A DNA stretch of 64,000 nucleotides, taken from contig JAZUJE010000013.1 of the NCBI GenBank assembly GCA_045642565.1, forward strand, positions 77,230-141,229, in the 5' to 3' direction. The first letter of the stretch is position 1. The number at the start of each line of letters is the position of its first letter. Below are positions 43,418-52,819 of the stretch, piece by piece. This DNA is from UBA1764 sp045642565 (GTDB lineage: Bacteria > Bacillota > Clostridia > Peptostreptococcales > Anaerovoracaceae). Under the pieces are notes generated by a model. The model did no database searches, had not been told where the DNA came from, and saw only the letters and a program-made list of their open reading frames with translations. The position numbers and the translations under genes were made by a program.

Positions 43418-44590
43418 ATGGGAGCATTAGACGGTTATAAGGTATTAGATTTCTCAACACTTCTTCCAGGACCATATGCAACAATGACACTTGCAGATAT
43501 GGGTGCTGAAGTTCTTAAGGTAAGCAGCAAGGACAAATATGACCTCGTTGTTAACTGGCCACCTGTAATTAAAGGTGCAAAGGTTACCGGAGCTCAGGGA
43601 TGGCTCGGAAGAAACAAAAAAACAATCTTCCTTAACATGAAAAAGGAAAAATCAGTAGAAGCAGTAAAGAAACTTGTTCAGGAATACGATATCGTTGTTG
43701 AACAGTTCCGTCCAGGCGTTATGGACAAACTCGGAATCGGTTATGAAGCATTAAAGGCTGTTAACCCAAGAGTTATTTACTGTGCTATTACAGGATATGG
43801 CCAAAATGGTGCTTTCTCAATGAAAGCTGGTCATGATATTAACTATCTCTCCCGTGCAGGTATCTCATATGCGGCAGGCAGAAAAGTTGGTGGTCCATCT
43901 CTTTATAACTTCCAGATTGCCGATGTAGCTGGTGGTTCAATGAATGCAGTTGCTTCAATTTGTGCAGCTATTATCTATAGAGAAAAGACCGGCAAGGGCC
44001 AGTTTATTGATGTATCAATGCAAGATAGTGTAATCCCATTCAATTCAATGGATGGTGCAAGCTTCTTCGCAGGCGGCCCAATGCCTGAAAGAGAAAACGG
44101 ACAGCTCAATGGCGGAGAAATCTATGATTTCTACGAAACAAGCGATGGAAAGTTTATGTCAGTTGGATCACTCGAACCAAAGTTCTTTGCAGGTCTTTGC
44201 AAAGCTATGGGACATGAAGAATGGGCTGATGGCAAGATCTTAAAGACAGACTGCGCTATGGTTAAAGCTGAATTTAAGAAAATCTTTAAGACAAAGACAA
44301 GAGATGAATGGACGGCAATTTGTGCTCCACTCGACTCTTGCATAGAACCGGTTATGACCCTTGAAGAATGCTCACATGATGAACACTTACTCTCAAGAGG
44401 AATGTTCCCACAGGTTGAAGTTCCTGTATCTGATGGCGTTAAGGTTACACAACTTGGTTGCCCGTTCAAGCTTAGCGAATGCCCAGCAGAATATAAACAT
44501 GCAGGTTATCCTGAAGGATATCATACAAATGAAATCTTAAAGGGACTTGGATATTCAGATGCTGACATTACAGAAATGGTTGAAAAATAA
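43418..44590 (+). CDS. Family III CoA-transferase with alpha-methylacyl-CoA racemase signature
   Basis: 390-residue CaiB/BaiF-superfamily protein. Unlike its divergent neighbour it carries KAGHDINYLSRAGI and QIADVAGGSMNAV, which correspond to the catalytic His and Asp of alpha-methylacyl-CoA racemase. This suggests epimerisation of a 2-methylacyl-CoA or a related reaction, but the superfamily often misleads. Monocistronic, with a good promoter, AGGAGG ribosome site and strong terminator. Codon choice looks highly regular, as in well-expressed genes. It may act with the two CoA-transferases next door. Confidence 0.82.
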   Translation: MGALDGYKVLDFSTLLPGPYATMTLADMGAEVLKVSSKDKYDLVVNWPPVIKGAKVTGAQGWLGRNKKTIFLNMKKEKSVEAVKKLVQEYDIVVEQFRPGVMDKLGIGYEALKAVNPRVIYCAITGYGQNGAFSMKAGHDINYLSRAGISYAAGRKVGGPSLYNFQIADVAGGSMNAVASICAAIIYREKTGKGQFIDVSMQDSVIPFNSMDGASFFAGGPMPERENGQLNGGEIYDFYETSDGKFMSVGSLEPKFFAGLCKAMGHEEWADGKILKTDCAMVKAEFKKIFKTKTRDEWTAICAPLDSCIEPVMTLEECSHDEHLLSRGMFPQVEVPVSDGVKVTQLGCPFKLSECPAEYKHAGYPEGYHTNEILKGLGYSDADITEMVEK

Positions 44591-44604
44591 ATTTTAAGCA
44601 TTTT

Positions 44605-44637
44605 AAATCCGGCTGCATTTTGCAGCCGGATTTTTTT
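44605..44637 (+). terminator. Rho-independent terminator of the racemase-like gene
   Basis: 13-base stem AAATCCGGCTGCA / TGCAGCCGGATTT with a 3-base loop and a run of seven T. The opposite strand has a weak U-run, so it may end the convergent operon less well. Confidence 0.92.
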
Positions 44638-44649
44638 ATTAATTTTCAT

Positions 44650-45435
44650 TTATACAAAATATTCACTTTTCTTTAATTCTTTAAAATCTCTTTGAAGCAT
44701 TTTTGCATGAGATTTAAAGTCTTCATCATCGAAATATTTTGCCCCGGTTTTACAAGAAAGAATACATGCCTGGCACTTAATGCAAACCCCTGTAATTTCA
44801 GATGTGTTTTCAAAGCTTATCGAGCCCATCGGGCAACGCTTTGCACAAAGCCCGCAATTTGTGCACTTCTCATCATCTGTTTTAGAAACAGCCTTTAAAA
44901 ATTTAGCAGGCTGTCCATCTTCTCTTTTTGGAACATAATAAGGTGCATCAGCATCTCCCGGAACATTTACATTTTGTTCAAGATTTATACTATTAGCAAA
45001 AGCCTCGAGCCTTGCCATTTCTTCTTCAGAAGGCTCCCCTTTTGCAATGTGGGCAAAGCTATGCTCATTTACAATAGCCGCTGCAGCCACAATTTGAAAG
45101 CCGTTTTCTCTCAAGATACTGACAAGTTCTGCTAAAGAATTATCATATGACCTATTACCAAAAGTTGTAAGTGCTATAGCTTTTGATCCTTTAGCCTTAA
45201 TCTTTTCTTTGAAATCCGGCATAATTTTGTTTGGTAATTTTCCGGCATATGTCGGAGATGATACAACAACTAAATCATCAGGCCCAAAGATTCTGAGATT
45301 TTCTCTATCTTGTGGAAGAGTAAAACAATCATCTTGATATTCAGCATCAAACCGCACGGCGAGAGTTTTCGCTACATGTGCAGAACATTTTTCAGTTGAG
45401 CCGCAAGGGCTAAAATACAAATTTGTTATTTTCAT
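44650..45435 (-). CDS. EFR1-type flavodoxin-ferredoxin fusion protein
   Basis: 261 residues. The N-terminal flavodoxin-like domain starts with the FMN phosphate-loop region YFSPCGSTEKC. The C-terminal 2x4Fe-4S ferredoxin domain has CTNCGLCAKRCPMG and CIKCQACILSCKTG (about residues 190-235). Such proteins shuttle electrons between carriers in anaerobes; the exact partner is unknown. It is the last gene after alanine dehydrogenase, TrpB and an MBL hydrolase, with 16 bases to the preceding stop. Confidence 0.88.
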   Translation of the reverse strand: MKITNLYFSPCGSTEKCSAHVAKTLAVRFDAEYQDDCFTLPQDRENLRIFGPDDLVVVSSPTYAGKLPNKIMPDFKEKIKAKGSKAIALTTFGNRSYDNSLAELVSILRENGFQIVAAAAIVNEHSFAHIAKGEPSEEEMARLEAFANSINLEQNVNVPGDADAPYYVPKREDGQPAKFLKAVSKTDDEKCTNCGLCAKRCPMGSISFENTSEITGVCIKCQACILSCKTGAKYFDDEDFKSHAKMLQRDFKELKKSEYFV

Positions 45436-45451
45436 TATACTATCCTATCAG

Positions 45452-46387
45452 TTATGCTTTAACGCAATATATAAATGTACCATCCTCAAACTTATATGAA
45501 AGGAAATCTTTAGAAATTAAATATTCAAGTAAGCATGTGAGATTTCTTCTATAAATACTCATGATTTGCGGATTACATGTATGCATATCAAAAGCTTTAT
45601 ATACAGCTTTCTCGATTTCGGTAATTGTCCATTCAGATTGAGTCTTCAAAAGATTTTCAACATTAGAAATAATTTCAAGTCTGCGATTGATATTATCATC
45701 AATTAAAGATTCAATATCTTCATATACCCCACTATGAGCCAATATATATTTATCAAACTTTATTTTATGCAATTTCTGTTTTGTTTCAATATCAGCGACC
45801 CAATCAGATGATGTTAAAAGCTTTGAATGCTCTAAAACATTTCTGCTGACAATTGCATCTCCAAGATAGCACACATCATCAGGAGTGACGATTACTGTAT
45901 GTCCCAATGTATGTCCCGGAGCAAAAATCAGTTTAAATTTAGCTCCGCAAATATCAATTTCGGTATCTTCCTTAGTAAAAGTTCTGTCGGGCTTTAAATA
46001 AATATGTTTATAAGCTTCTTCTAAAACACTGGTATGAATAGGCCTATACAAATATGATATCAAAGCAACATCATAGACAATACAAGCTTCAATATCATTC
46101 ATAATCAATTCAGTGCCAAATTCTTCTCTAAGCCATGCAAAGTTCCCAATATGATCTATATGAGAATGAGATGCTATAGCGGCTTTTACGCATAAATTGT
46201 TTTCTTTAATTACAGCCGCTAATACTTCTCCATCTTTATCTTTATATCCGGAGTCAACTATAATAATATCCCTGTTATTCAAAAAATAAACAGGGATAGT
46301 TACTGTTGCATTAATATACCATGTATTACCTTTTACATGGACTAATTTTTCTTTTGCATTATCGTTACTTAAAATATTGTTCACCAT
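45452..46387 (-). CDS. MBL-fold metallo-hydrolase
   Basis: About 311-residue metallo-beta-lactamase-fold hydrolase. The metal motif SHSHIDHIGN (HxHxDH) is at about residue 75, a further His lies in APGHTLGHT, an Asp in YLGDAIV and a His in ILAHSGVY. A C-terminal helical region of about 70 residues resembles winged-helix tails of MBL hydrolases. I choose the ATG at 46387; a TTG at 46402 is the only longer option. Either way it overlaps the end of trpB by 23-38 bases. The substrate is unknown. Confidence 0.82.
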   Translation of the reverse strand: MVNNILSNDNAKEKLVHVKGNTWYINATVTIPVYFLNNRDIIIVDSGYKDKDGEVLAAVIKENNLCVKAAIASHSHIDHIGNFAWLREEFGTELIMNDIEACIVYDVALISYLYRPIHTSVLEEAYKHIYLKPDRTFTKEDTEIDICGAKFKLIFAPGHTLGHTVIVTPDDVCYLGDAIVSRNVLEHSKLLTSSDWVADIETKQKLHKIKFDKYILAHSGVYEDIESLIDDNINRRLEIISNVENLLKTQSEWTITEIEKAVYKAFDMHTCNPQIMSIYRRNLTCLLEYLISKDFLSYKFEDGTFIYCVKA

Positions 46388-47600
46388 ATCCGTAGTTTTC
46401 AACTACATAATCAAGATCCTTATCTCCACGGCCTGAAAGATTTACAATGATTGATTCAGGCTTGCCAAGTTCTTTTGCTACACGAATAGCATAAGCGAGT
46501 GCGTGAGAACTTTCGATTGCAGGAATAATTCCTTCATACCTTGAAAGCATATAAAGTGCTTTGATAGCTTCTTCATCGCCTACAGTTACATAGTTGACTC
46601 TTCCCATATCGTGAAGGTTTGCATGCTCCGGACCAACAGCAGGATAATCAAGACCGCTGGCATTAGAATAAACCGGTGCCGGCTTACCATCTGCATCGGC
46701 AAGCATAATAGAATTAAATCCATGCATTATGCCTTCTTTTCCATAGGTTACGGAAGCTGCATGATTTCCAAGTTCCGGTCCTTTTCCGAGTGGCTCTACA
46801 CCAAAGATTTCAACAGGATCAGCAAGGAAAGGTACAAACATACCAATAGAGTTTGAACCACCACCAACGCAAGCAACAACTTTGTCTGGAAGATGTCCTG
46901 TCATTTCAATAAACTGACTGCGGGCTTCCTCACCAACAATTTGCTGAAAATCTCTAACCATTAATGGGAATGGATGTGGGCCTGCGGCAGTACCAATACA
47001 GTAAATAGCATCTTTATATTCTTTTCCATAAGCAACAAATGCTGCATCAACGGCTTCTTTTAATGTCTTTAATCCTTCTTTTACAGGAATTACTCTGGCA
47101 CCAAGAAGCTTCATTCTCGTAACGTTTGGAGCCTGTTTTGCGATATCAACTTCTCCCATGTAAATATCACATTCAAGGCCAAAGTATGCTGCGGCTGTTG
47201 CAAGAGCAACGCCATGCTGACCAGCACCTGTTTCGGCAATAAGTTTTTTCTTGCCCATATATTTTGCTAAAAGACCCTGCCCCATGCAGTGATTGAGCTT
47301 ATGAGCTCCGGTATGGTTTAAATCTTCTCTCTTCAGATAAATCTGTGTCTTTCCAAGAAGATTGGATAATCTTTGGCAATGATATAACGGTGTAGGTCTA
47401 CCCTGGAATTCTTTTCTAATACGTCTAAGCTCTGCAATAAACTGAGCACTTTGAGCAATAGTGTTATACCCTTCGGCAAACTCTTTAAAAGCGGCAACAA
47501 GTGCCGGATTCTCAAGATAGTTTCCGCCATATTTACCAAAGTAACCATTTTCATCTGGAAACTCTTTTAAATAATTGTCGTAATCTCTATACTTATTCAT
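46365..47600 (-). CDS. trpB: Tryptophan synthase beta chain, orphan
   Basis: Condenses indole and L-serine to L-tryptophan with PLP. At 411 residues it is of the TrpB1 type. The PLP lysine is in NHTGAHKLN, the catalytic glutamate in AETGAGQHG, and the Asp that closes on serine is kept in GLDYP. Phosphate-binding GGGSNSIG and C-terminal LSGRGDKD are present. No trpA or other trp gene is adjacent; it lies between alanine dehydrogenase (28 bases upstream) and an MBL gene. It may scavenge indole or work with a distant TrpA. Confidence 0.93.
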   Translation of the reverse strand: MNKYRDYDNYLKEFPDENGYFGKYGGNYLENPALVAAFKEFAEGYNTIAQSAQFIAELRRIRKEFQGRPTPLYHCQRLSNLLGKTQIYLKREDLNHTGAHKLNHCMGQGLLAKYMGKKKLIAETGAGQHGVALATAAAYFGLECDIYMGEVDIAKQAPNVTRMKLLGARVIPVKEGLKTLKEAVDAAFVAYGKEYKDAIYCIGTAAGPHPFPLMVRDFQQIVGEEARSQFIEMTGHLPDKVVACVGGGSNSIGMFVPFLADPVEIFGVEPLGKGPELGNHAASVTYGKEGIMHGFNSIMLADADGKPAPVYSNASGLDYPAVGPEHANLHDMGRVNYVTVGDEEAIKALYMLSRYEGIIPAIESSHALAYAIRVAKELGKPESIIVNLSGRGDKDLDYVVENYGYGEQYFK

Positions 47601-47628
47601 ATAATTCCTTTCTTTTAATTATCGAAGC

Positions 47629-48741
47629 TTAGAATAAAGCATTTGGATTTGTATATTCTAAATCCAAAGCCTTAGCTACATTTTCATTAGTGCATTTTCC
47701 ATCATATGTATTTAAACCAAGCATCAAACCAGCATCCTCTTTTAATGCTTTTTCAAGACCATTTGATGCTATCTTTACAGCATAAGAGATTGTTGAATTT
47801 GCTAATGCAATGGTTGATGTATAAGGAACAGCGCCAGGCATATTACCTACACAATAATGTACAATACCCTCTTCAATAAAGATAGGATTGTCATGTGTAG
47901 TTACATGTGAAGATTCACAGCAACCGCCTTGGTCTATAGCTATATCTACTATAACAGCGCCTTTCTTCATCAGTTTGAGATATTCTCGCTTTACAAGATG
48001 TGGAGTTTTTCCGCCCGGAATCAACACAGATCCGATAATAAGATCTGCATCTGCTAAAGCTCTCTTAATATTTTCTTCACTGCTGAAAAGTGTAGTAACA
48101 GATGCGCCAAAGACATCTTCAATATATGCAAGTCTATTTGCATTTATATCAAGCAGTGTAACATGAGCATCAATTCCGACTGCAGCTTTTGCGGCATAAG
48201 TTCCTGCTGTTCCGCCACCAAGGATAACAATATTACCACGTCTTACTCCAGGAACACCACCTAAAAGAATTCCTTTTCCGCCATAAGTTTTTTCAAGATA
48301 TTTTGCGCCTTCTTGTACTGAAAGTCTTCCGGCGATTTGGCTCATTGGACGAAGACATGGAAGATTGCCTTGAGAATCTTTTATTGTTTCAAATGCAACT
48401 GCTTTAACATGTTTCTTCAAGAGCACATCAGTAAATTTTTCATTTGAAGCTAAGTGAAGATATGTATAGAGTATCTGACCATCTCTGATTAAATCATATT
48501 CAGATGGATCAAGTTCTTTTACCTTTACAATCATGTCGGCTATATCATAAACTTCCTTTGGAGTCTTTAAAATTTTTGCTCCGGCAGCTTCGTACATTTT
48601 ATCTTCAAATCCGGCAGCAAGGCCCGCATTTGTTTCTACAAAAACCTGATGTCCTGCTGATACAAGCATTGATACTCCGTCAGGTGTAAGGCCAACCCTG
48701 CACTCTTTATTCATTAATTCTCTTGTTGTTCCAATAATCAT
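47629..48741 (-). CDS. ald: Alanine dehydrogenase
   Basis: NAD-dependent enzyme that interconverts L-alanine with pyruvate and ammonia. The 370 residues show the family N-terminus GTTRELMNKECRVGLTPDGV, the substrate-binding lysine in VKVKELDPSEY, the histidine of TYLHLASN and the nucleotide motif VILGGGTAGTYAAKAA (about residue 173). First gene of an apparent ald-trpB-MBL-EFR1 operon. A TATAAT lies on the minus strand at 48811-48816, but without a clear -35. With the serine and threonine dehydratases it fits amino-acid fermentation. Confidence 0.95.
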   Translation of the reverse strand: MIIGTTRELMNKECRVGLTPDGVSMLVSAGHQVFVETNAGLAAGFEDKMYEAAGAKILKTPKEVYDIADMIVKVKELDPSEYDLIRDGQILYTYLHLASNEKFTDVLLKKHVKAVAFETIKDSQGNLPCLRPMSQIAGRLSVQEGAKYLEKTYGGKGILLGGVPGVRRGNIVILGGGTAGTYAAKAAVGIDAHVTLLDINANRLAYIEDVFGASVTTLFSSEENIKRALADADLIIGSVLIPGGKTPHLVKREYLKLMKKGAVIVDIAIDQGGCCESSHVTTHDNPIFIEEGIVHYCVGNMPGAVPYTSTIALANSTISYAVKIASNGLEKALKEDAGLMLGLNTYDGKCTNENVAKALDLEYTNPNALF

Positions 48742-48810
48742 TTTATATCATCCTTTCTTTTAGAAAATTTTAGTAAAATTCTCCAAGCTCTCTATCTTCA
48801 ACAAATATAT

Positions 48811-48816
48811 ATTATA
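48811..48816 (-). promoter_or_regulatory. Possible -10 for ald
   Basis: TATAAT on the minus strand, 70 bases upstream of the start. A TTGACA lies farther up but at a wrong distance. Weak call. Confidence 0.3.
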
Positions 48817-48880
48817 TACCTCTATAACATTAAATGAGTAATTACAATTTTAGCTATTTTTGTCAATAGCTGTATGATAA

Positions 48881-50242
48881 TTACTTTACAGGCTCCGGAT
48901 CTGGATAAAGAGTATGGTCAAAGAAGGTATCGTAGTATTTAGAAGCATCAACCCCAAGATCTGTATAAGCATTTAACTGTTTATAAGTCCAGCTTCCGTC
49001 GGCTTTAAGCATAATTCTTACGCATCCTCGCTGGGTTCCGGATTCATGAATGCCCGTATATGCAATATTATCAATAGAGTGGCAATAACTGAGAAGCACG
49101 CCTTTATATTTTATATCTGCGGTATTGACATGGTCGTGTCCGCAGAAACAAGCTTCTAAGCAATTCATCCCATCCGGCCCAAGAGTTTCGAAAAACTTAT
49201 CGGCATCTTGAGGATTATCCTGATAGCGAGCGTATCCGCCAAACATAATTCTTCCTGAAGCATGCTCTCCCGGAATTTCATCCCAGACACCACCTATATA
49301 TTCTGTATCTTCGGTATTTTCAAAATTATTTGCTTTAAGATTTCTATACCCTACTTCGTATTCGCCTGTAGGAATATGGAAGAATGCTAACACTCCAGGG
49401 TTTTCATCTTCAGTATCATCAGCATAAGTGGTAAAAAGTGAATTGATACTTTCCTTAGCCCATTCAACCTGTCCATCTCTTATGGTGTCATAATTCCAAT
49501 CAAGGACTGCCTTAATAGTATTATCAACATAGGAATTCGTATCGACCAATAAAAGAAGCTTTGCAAGATTTTCGGTATCTTTATTAAAAATTGGAATAAT
49601 CTGATTTGTAACAGTCGGAAGTTTTACGTCATCCTTTCCTTCATCGGTATAATCCTGATGGAAAATCGCGAATTTAGATTTACTGTTCTCGTACAAATCT
49701 CCAATTTGGCATCTATTGCTATAGTCAAAAACCTCAGTATCATGATTTCCTAAAACAGTTGTAAACTGAACACCTTCATGTTCAAATATGCTCATCACTG
49801 TTTTTGCAACCATTCTATTGTTGAGTGTTCCCCCGCCATTATAAATAGGTCCCGGAACAGCAAACACATTATCGCCATCCAAAATTACAAGATCAGGCTT
49901 TTCTACCTGAAGCATTGAAATAACTTCATAAATAGATTTAAGATCCTTTTTAATATTCCAAATACCGCCGCCAAGGTGAATGTCTGTAAGAACAAGAATC
50001 TTCATTTCTTCTTCATCACTAAGAGCATAAAAATATTTATATGATCTTTCGTCAGCCTTGTTATTTATCTGAGCCTCTATAGCAGGTTTTGATGAATAAT
50101 CTACAGGATTAAATTTTTTAATATAAGACCTAAGTCCAAGATTTACTAAGAAATTAGCAGCAATAAGCACAAGCCAGACAGCTAAAATAACAAGAATAAT
50201 CGTCACCGGTATTCGAACCGCCAAATGTTTTTTCTGTTTCAT
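48881..50242 (-). CDS. Membrane-anchored metallophosphoesterase
   Basis: About 453 residues. An N-terminal membrane anchor (VRIPVTIILVILAVWLVLIA) leads to a calcineurin-like phosphoesterase domain on the outside. Metal motifs are VLTDIHLGG, LDGDNV, LGNHDTE, FHIPTGEY and CGHDHVN. The start at 50242 follows GCGGAGG; an upstream GTG at 50257 is inside that ribosome site and is rejected. It is the last gene of the SAM-hydrolase/ECF operon, 26 bases after ecfT. It could dephosphorylate a substrate before uptake, which is inference. Confidence 0.87.
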   Translation of the reverse strand: MKQKKHLAVRIPVTIILVILAVWLVLIAANFLVNLGLRSYIKKFNPVDYSSKPAIEAQINNKADERSYKYFYALSDEEEMKILVLTDIHLGGGIWNIKKDLKSIYEVISMLQVEKPDLVILDGDNVFAVPGPIYNGGGTLNNRMVAKTVMSIFEHEGVQFTTVLGNHDTEVFDYSNRCQIGDLYENSKSKFAIFHQDYTDEGKDDVKLPTVTNQIIPIFNKDTENLAKLLLLVDTNSYVDNTIKAVLDWNYDTIRDGQVEWAKESINSLFTTYADDTEDENPGVLAFFHIPTGEYEVGYRNLKANNFENTEDTEYIGGVWDEIPGEHASGRIMFGGYARYQDNPQDADKFFETLGPDGMNCLEACFCGHDHVNTADIKYKGVLLSYCHSIDNIAYTGIHESGTQRGCVRIMLKADGSWTYKQLNAYTDLGVDASKYYDTFFDHTLYPDPEPVK

Positions 50243-50268
50243 AGTTGACCTCCGCACTTTACTACAAC

Positions 50269-51096
50269 TTAAACAAAAGGATTATAAAACCTACTTCCCA
50301 TAAGAATGATTCCGAGTATCGCAACAATCAGCAAAAGCAAAGATAAAATCATAGCTAAATAGTCCAATATCGCAAACCTGCGGGCCACATACCATGTACG
50401 CTTTTTGTTTTTGCCAAAGCCTCTTAGTTCCATAGCATTAGAAATGATTTCAATTCTATCCATAGAAGATAAGATAAGCGGGATAAGTATTGTCGCAGCC
50501 GCTTTTAATCTTTTTAAAAGAGATTCCTTTTTACTCATTTCAATTCCACGCGCCTGCTGAGCTTGAGATATATCAACATATTCGCGCTGAATATCAGGAA
50601 TGTATCTGAGCGCTAATGCAACAGCATATGATATTTTGTAGCTAACGCCGATCTTATTCATCGATGCAGCAAATTCACTTGGATCTGTTGTACTAACAAA
50701 CAGAATAATCATAGGAACTTGCGCAAGATATTTAAGAATAAGATTAAAATGGTAAAACAGTTGTTCCTGTGTTAAAGCATATCTTGCATCTCCACCAAAT
50801 ATTACATGCTGAGTTCCATAAACACTTACACCATGCTGCGGAGAAAATACAAATACCATAACATTATTTAATATCATGAATACCATAGTTGCAATTAGCA
50901 TTACCTTGATATCTGATAATTTAATTTTTGATATTTTAAATAATATTAAAGCAACGATAGGCATAGCTACCAATATTCTTGTGTCATATGTAATCATTGC
51001 AGCTAACGTCCAGAGTATTGTACATACAAGTTTAGTTGCTCCGGTTAGCTGATGTATCGGAGAAGGTCTATCAATATAATTAAATATATTAATCAT
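50269..51096 (-). CDS. ecfT: ECF transporter transmembrane subunit EcfT
   Basis: About 275 residues with five to six membrane helices. The ATPase-coupling motifs of EcfT are AQQARGIEM and MELRGFGKNKK. The T subunit links the S component to the ATPase pair. The start at 51096 (MINIFNYIDR) is preceded by AGAGGAGG; an ATG at 51123 gives a charged extension and lacks a site. It overlaps the ATPase gene by 8 bases. Part of a complete S-A-T set. Confidence 0.93.
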   Translation of the reverse strand: MINIFNYIDRPSPIHQLTGATKLVCTILWTLAAMITYDTRILVAMPIVALILFKISKIKLSDIKVMLIATMVFMILNNVMVFVFSPQHGVSVYGTQHVIFGGDARYALTQEQLFYHFNLILKYLAQVPMIILFVSTTDPSEFAASMNKIGVSYKISYAVALALRYIPDIQREYVDISQAQQARGIEMSKKESLLKRLKAAATILIPLILSSMDRIEIISNAMELRGFGKNKKRTWYVARRFAILDYLAMILSLLLLIVAILGIILMGSRFYNPFV

Positions 51097-52819
51097 TTTG
51101 TCCTCCTCTTTGTTGTCTTTCATAATCTATGAAACGTTGGGTAAAAGAGCACCCATCATCAATACCACAAATATGAGACAATTCATATAAACTTGTTTCT
51201 TTTAAATATGCCTTATTAACTAATTCTTTGTTAGTAAGAACATTAGCAGGACTCGTGTCAGCAATAATTTTTCCATCTGTAATTACTATACTTCGCTTGC
51301 AATATTCCATCATTAGATGCATGTCATGAGTAATCAATATTACAGTCACACCTGATTCATTTAATTCTCTTAAAAATTCCATGATATCGGTATAATGTCT
51401 ATAATCTTGTCCTGCTGTAGGCTCATCAAGTATAACAATTTCCGGATTTAATGCCAAAATAGATGCAATAGTAACTCTCTTCTTTTGACCATAGCTAAGT
51501 GCGGAAATCGGCCAATTTCTAAATTTATAAAGTCCGCAAATCTTTAAAGTATCTTCAACTCTGCGCGCAACTGTTTTTTCATCAACATTTCTTGTAATCA
51601 AACCCAAAGCGACTTCATCAGATATCATAACTTTTGAAATCATCTGATTTGGGTTTTGCATTACATAACCAATATGATCGGCGCGTTCCTTTATTGAATA
51701 ATCAAAAAGACTGCAATTTTTATCATCAATCAGTAAATTCATCGAGCCTGATTCAGGCTTAAGGAATCCACAAATAAGTTTAGAAAGAGTACTTTTCCCG
51801 GCGCCATTCTTTCCGACAATGGAAAGCATTTCACCACGCCTTACAGTAAATGAAATATCACTAAGAACTCTTCCACGTTTCTCATATGAGAAATTTATGT
51901 TATCTAATGACAATTGAACAGGATTGTCATTATCATTGTTTACAGGATTAATTTTATTAAACCAGTTTCTTACTTTATCTTTTTCTTCCTGATTCAAGCA
52001 CAAAGTATTAATGCTTTGTGGTCTCATTGCTTCAGTTATTTTTACACCTGCATATTTAAGCGCAGTGATATATAAAGGTTCGCGTATGCCGTTTACCTTT
52101 AATAAATCTGTACAAAGCAATTCTTCAGGCTTCATATCGGCAAGGATAACTCCTTCGCCCATTAATAAGATTCGATCAACATTTCTCCATAGAACATCTT
52201 CAAGTCTATGTTCTATGATGATTACTGTTGCTCCGGTTTGTTTTTGAATTTCATCTATTAATTCAATTGAGTGCTTTCCTGTAGCAGGGTCAAGATTTGC
52301 CAGAGGCTCATCAAATAGCAAAATAGGGACATTATCAACCATAACGCCTGCCAGAGAAACTCTTTGTTTCTGTCCGCCTGAAAGCTCATGCGGAGCGGCA
52401 GATAATAATTTTTCAGTATCTACCTGATTTGCAGTAGCTCTAACACGTGCTAACAAATCTTTTTGCGGCACACAATCATTTTCGAGAGCGAAAGCTATAT
52501 CTTCGGCAACAGTAAGACCTACAAATTGTCCGTCAGAATCTTGTAATACTGTACCAACCATTTTTGATATATCAAAAATGCTTAAGTCTTTAGTTTCCTT
52601 ACCGCAAATACTAAGTGAGCCTGTCATTTTTCCACGGTATGAAAAAGGAATCAGACCATTCAAACAATGCGAGATAGTACTCTTGCCACATCCGGACGGA
52701 CCGCAAATTAATACCTTCTCACCTTTTTTAATATCAAAACTGAGCCCACGCAGGGTGGGCTCGGCTTGAGATTCATATTGCCATGTAAAATTCGAAAAAC
52801 GAATTATAGTTTCTTGCAT
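51089..52819 (-). CDS. ECF transporter ATPase, fused A1-A2 subunit
   Basis: 576-residue protein with two ABC ATPase domains in one chain. First domain: Walker A GPSGCGKST (about residue 40), signature LSGGQKQRVSLAG, Walker B ILLFDEPLANLDP. Second domain: GKNGAGKST (about 337), LSYGQKKRVTIAS, VILDEPTAGQD. This is the fused form seen in some ECF systems (YkoD-like). Its ATG overlaps the S-gene stop as TAATG. It supplies energy for uptake of the substrate bound by the S subunit. Confidence 0.94.
   Translation of the reverse strand: MQETIIRFSNFTWQYESQAEPTLRGLSFDIKKGEKVLICGPSGCGKSTISHCLNGLIPFSYRGKMTGSLSICGKETKDLSIFDISKMVGTVLQDSDGQFVGLTVAEDIAFALENDCVPQKDLLARVRATANQVDTEKLLSAAPHELSGGQKQRVSLAGVMVDNVPILLFDEPLANLDPATGKHSIELIDEIQKQTGATVIIIEHRLEDVLWRNVDRILLMGEGVILADMKPEELLCTDLLKVNGIREPLYITALKYAGVKITEAMRPQSINTLCLNQEEKDKVRNWFNKINPVNNDNDNPVQLSLDNINFSYEKRGRVLSDISFTVRRGEMLSIVGKNGAGKSTLSKLICGFLKPESGSMNLLIDDKNCSLFDYSIKERADHIGYVMQNPNQMISKVMISDEVALGLITRNVDEKTVARRVEDTLKICGLYKFRNWPISALSYGQKKRVTIASILALNPEIVILDEPTAGQDYRHYTDIMEFLRELNESGVTVILITHDMHLMMEYCKRSIVITDGKIIADTSPANVLTNKELVNKAYLKETSLYELSHICGIDDGCSFTQRFIDYERQQRGGQND

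Noticed and set aside
46365..47600. Suspected loss of the serine-binding Asp in TrpB
   Set aside because: On realignment the Asp is the one in GLDYP and is conserved; the Asn in GRVNY is a different position.
48842..48880. Hairpin AGCTATT/AATAGCT after the phosphoesterase gene as terminator
   Set aside because: Seven-base AT-rich stem without a U-run; too weak to call.
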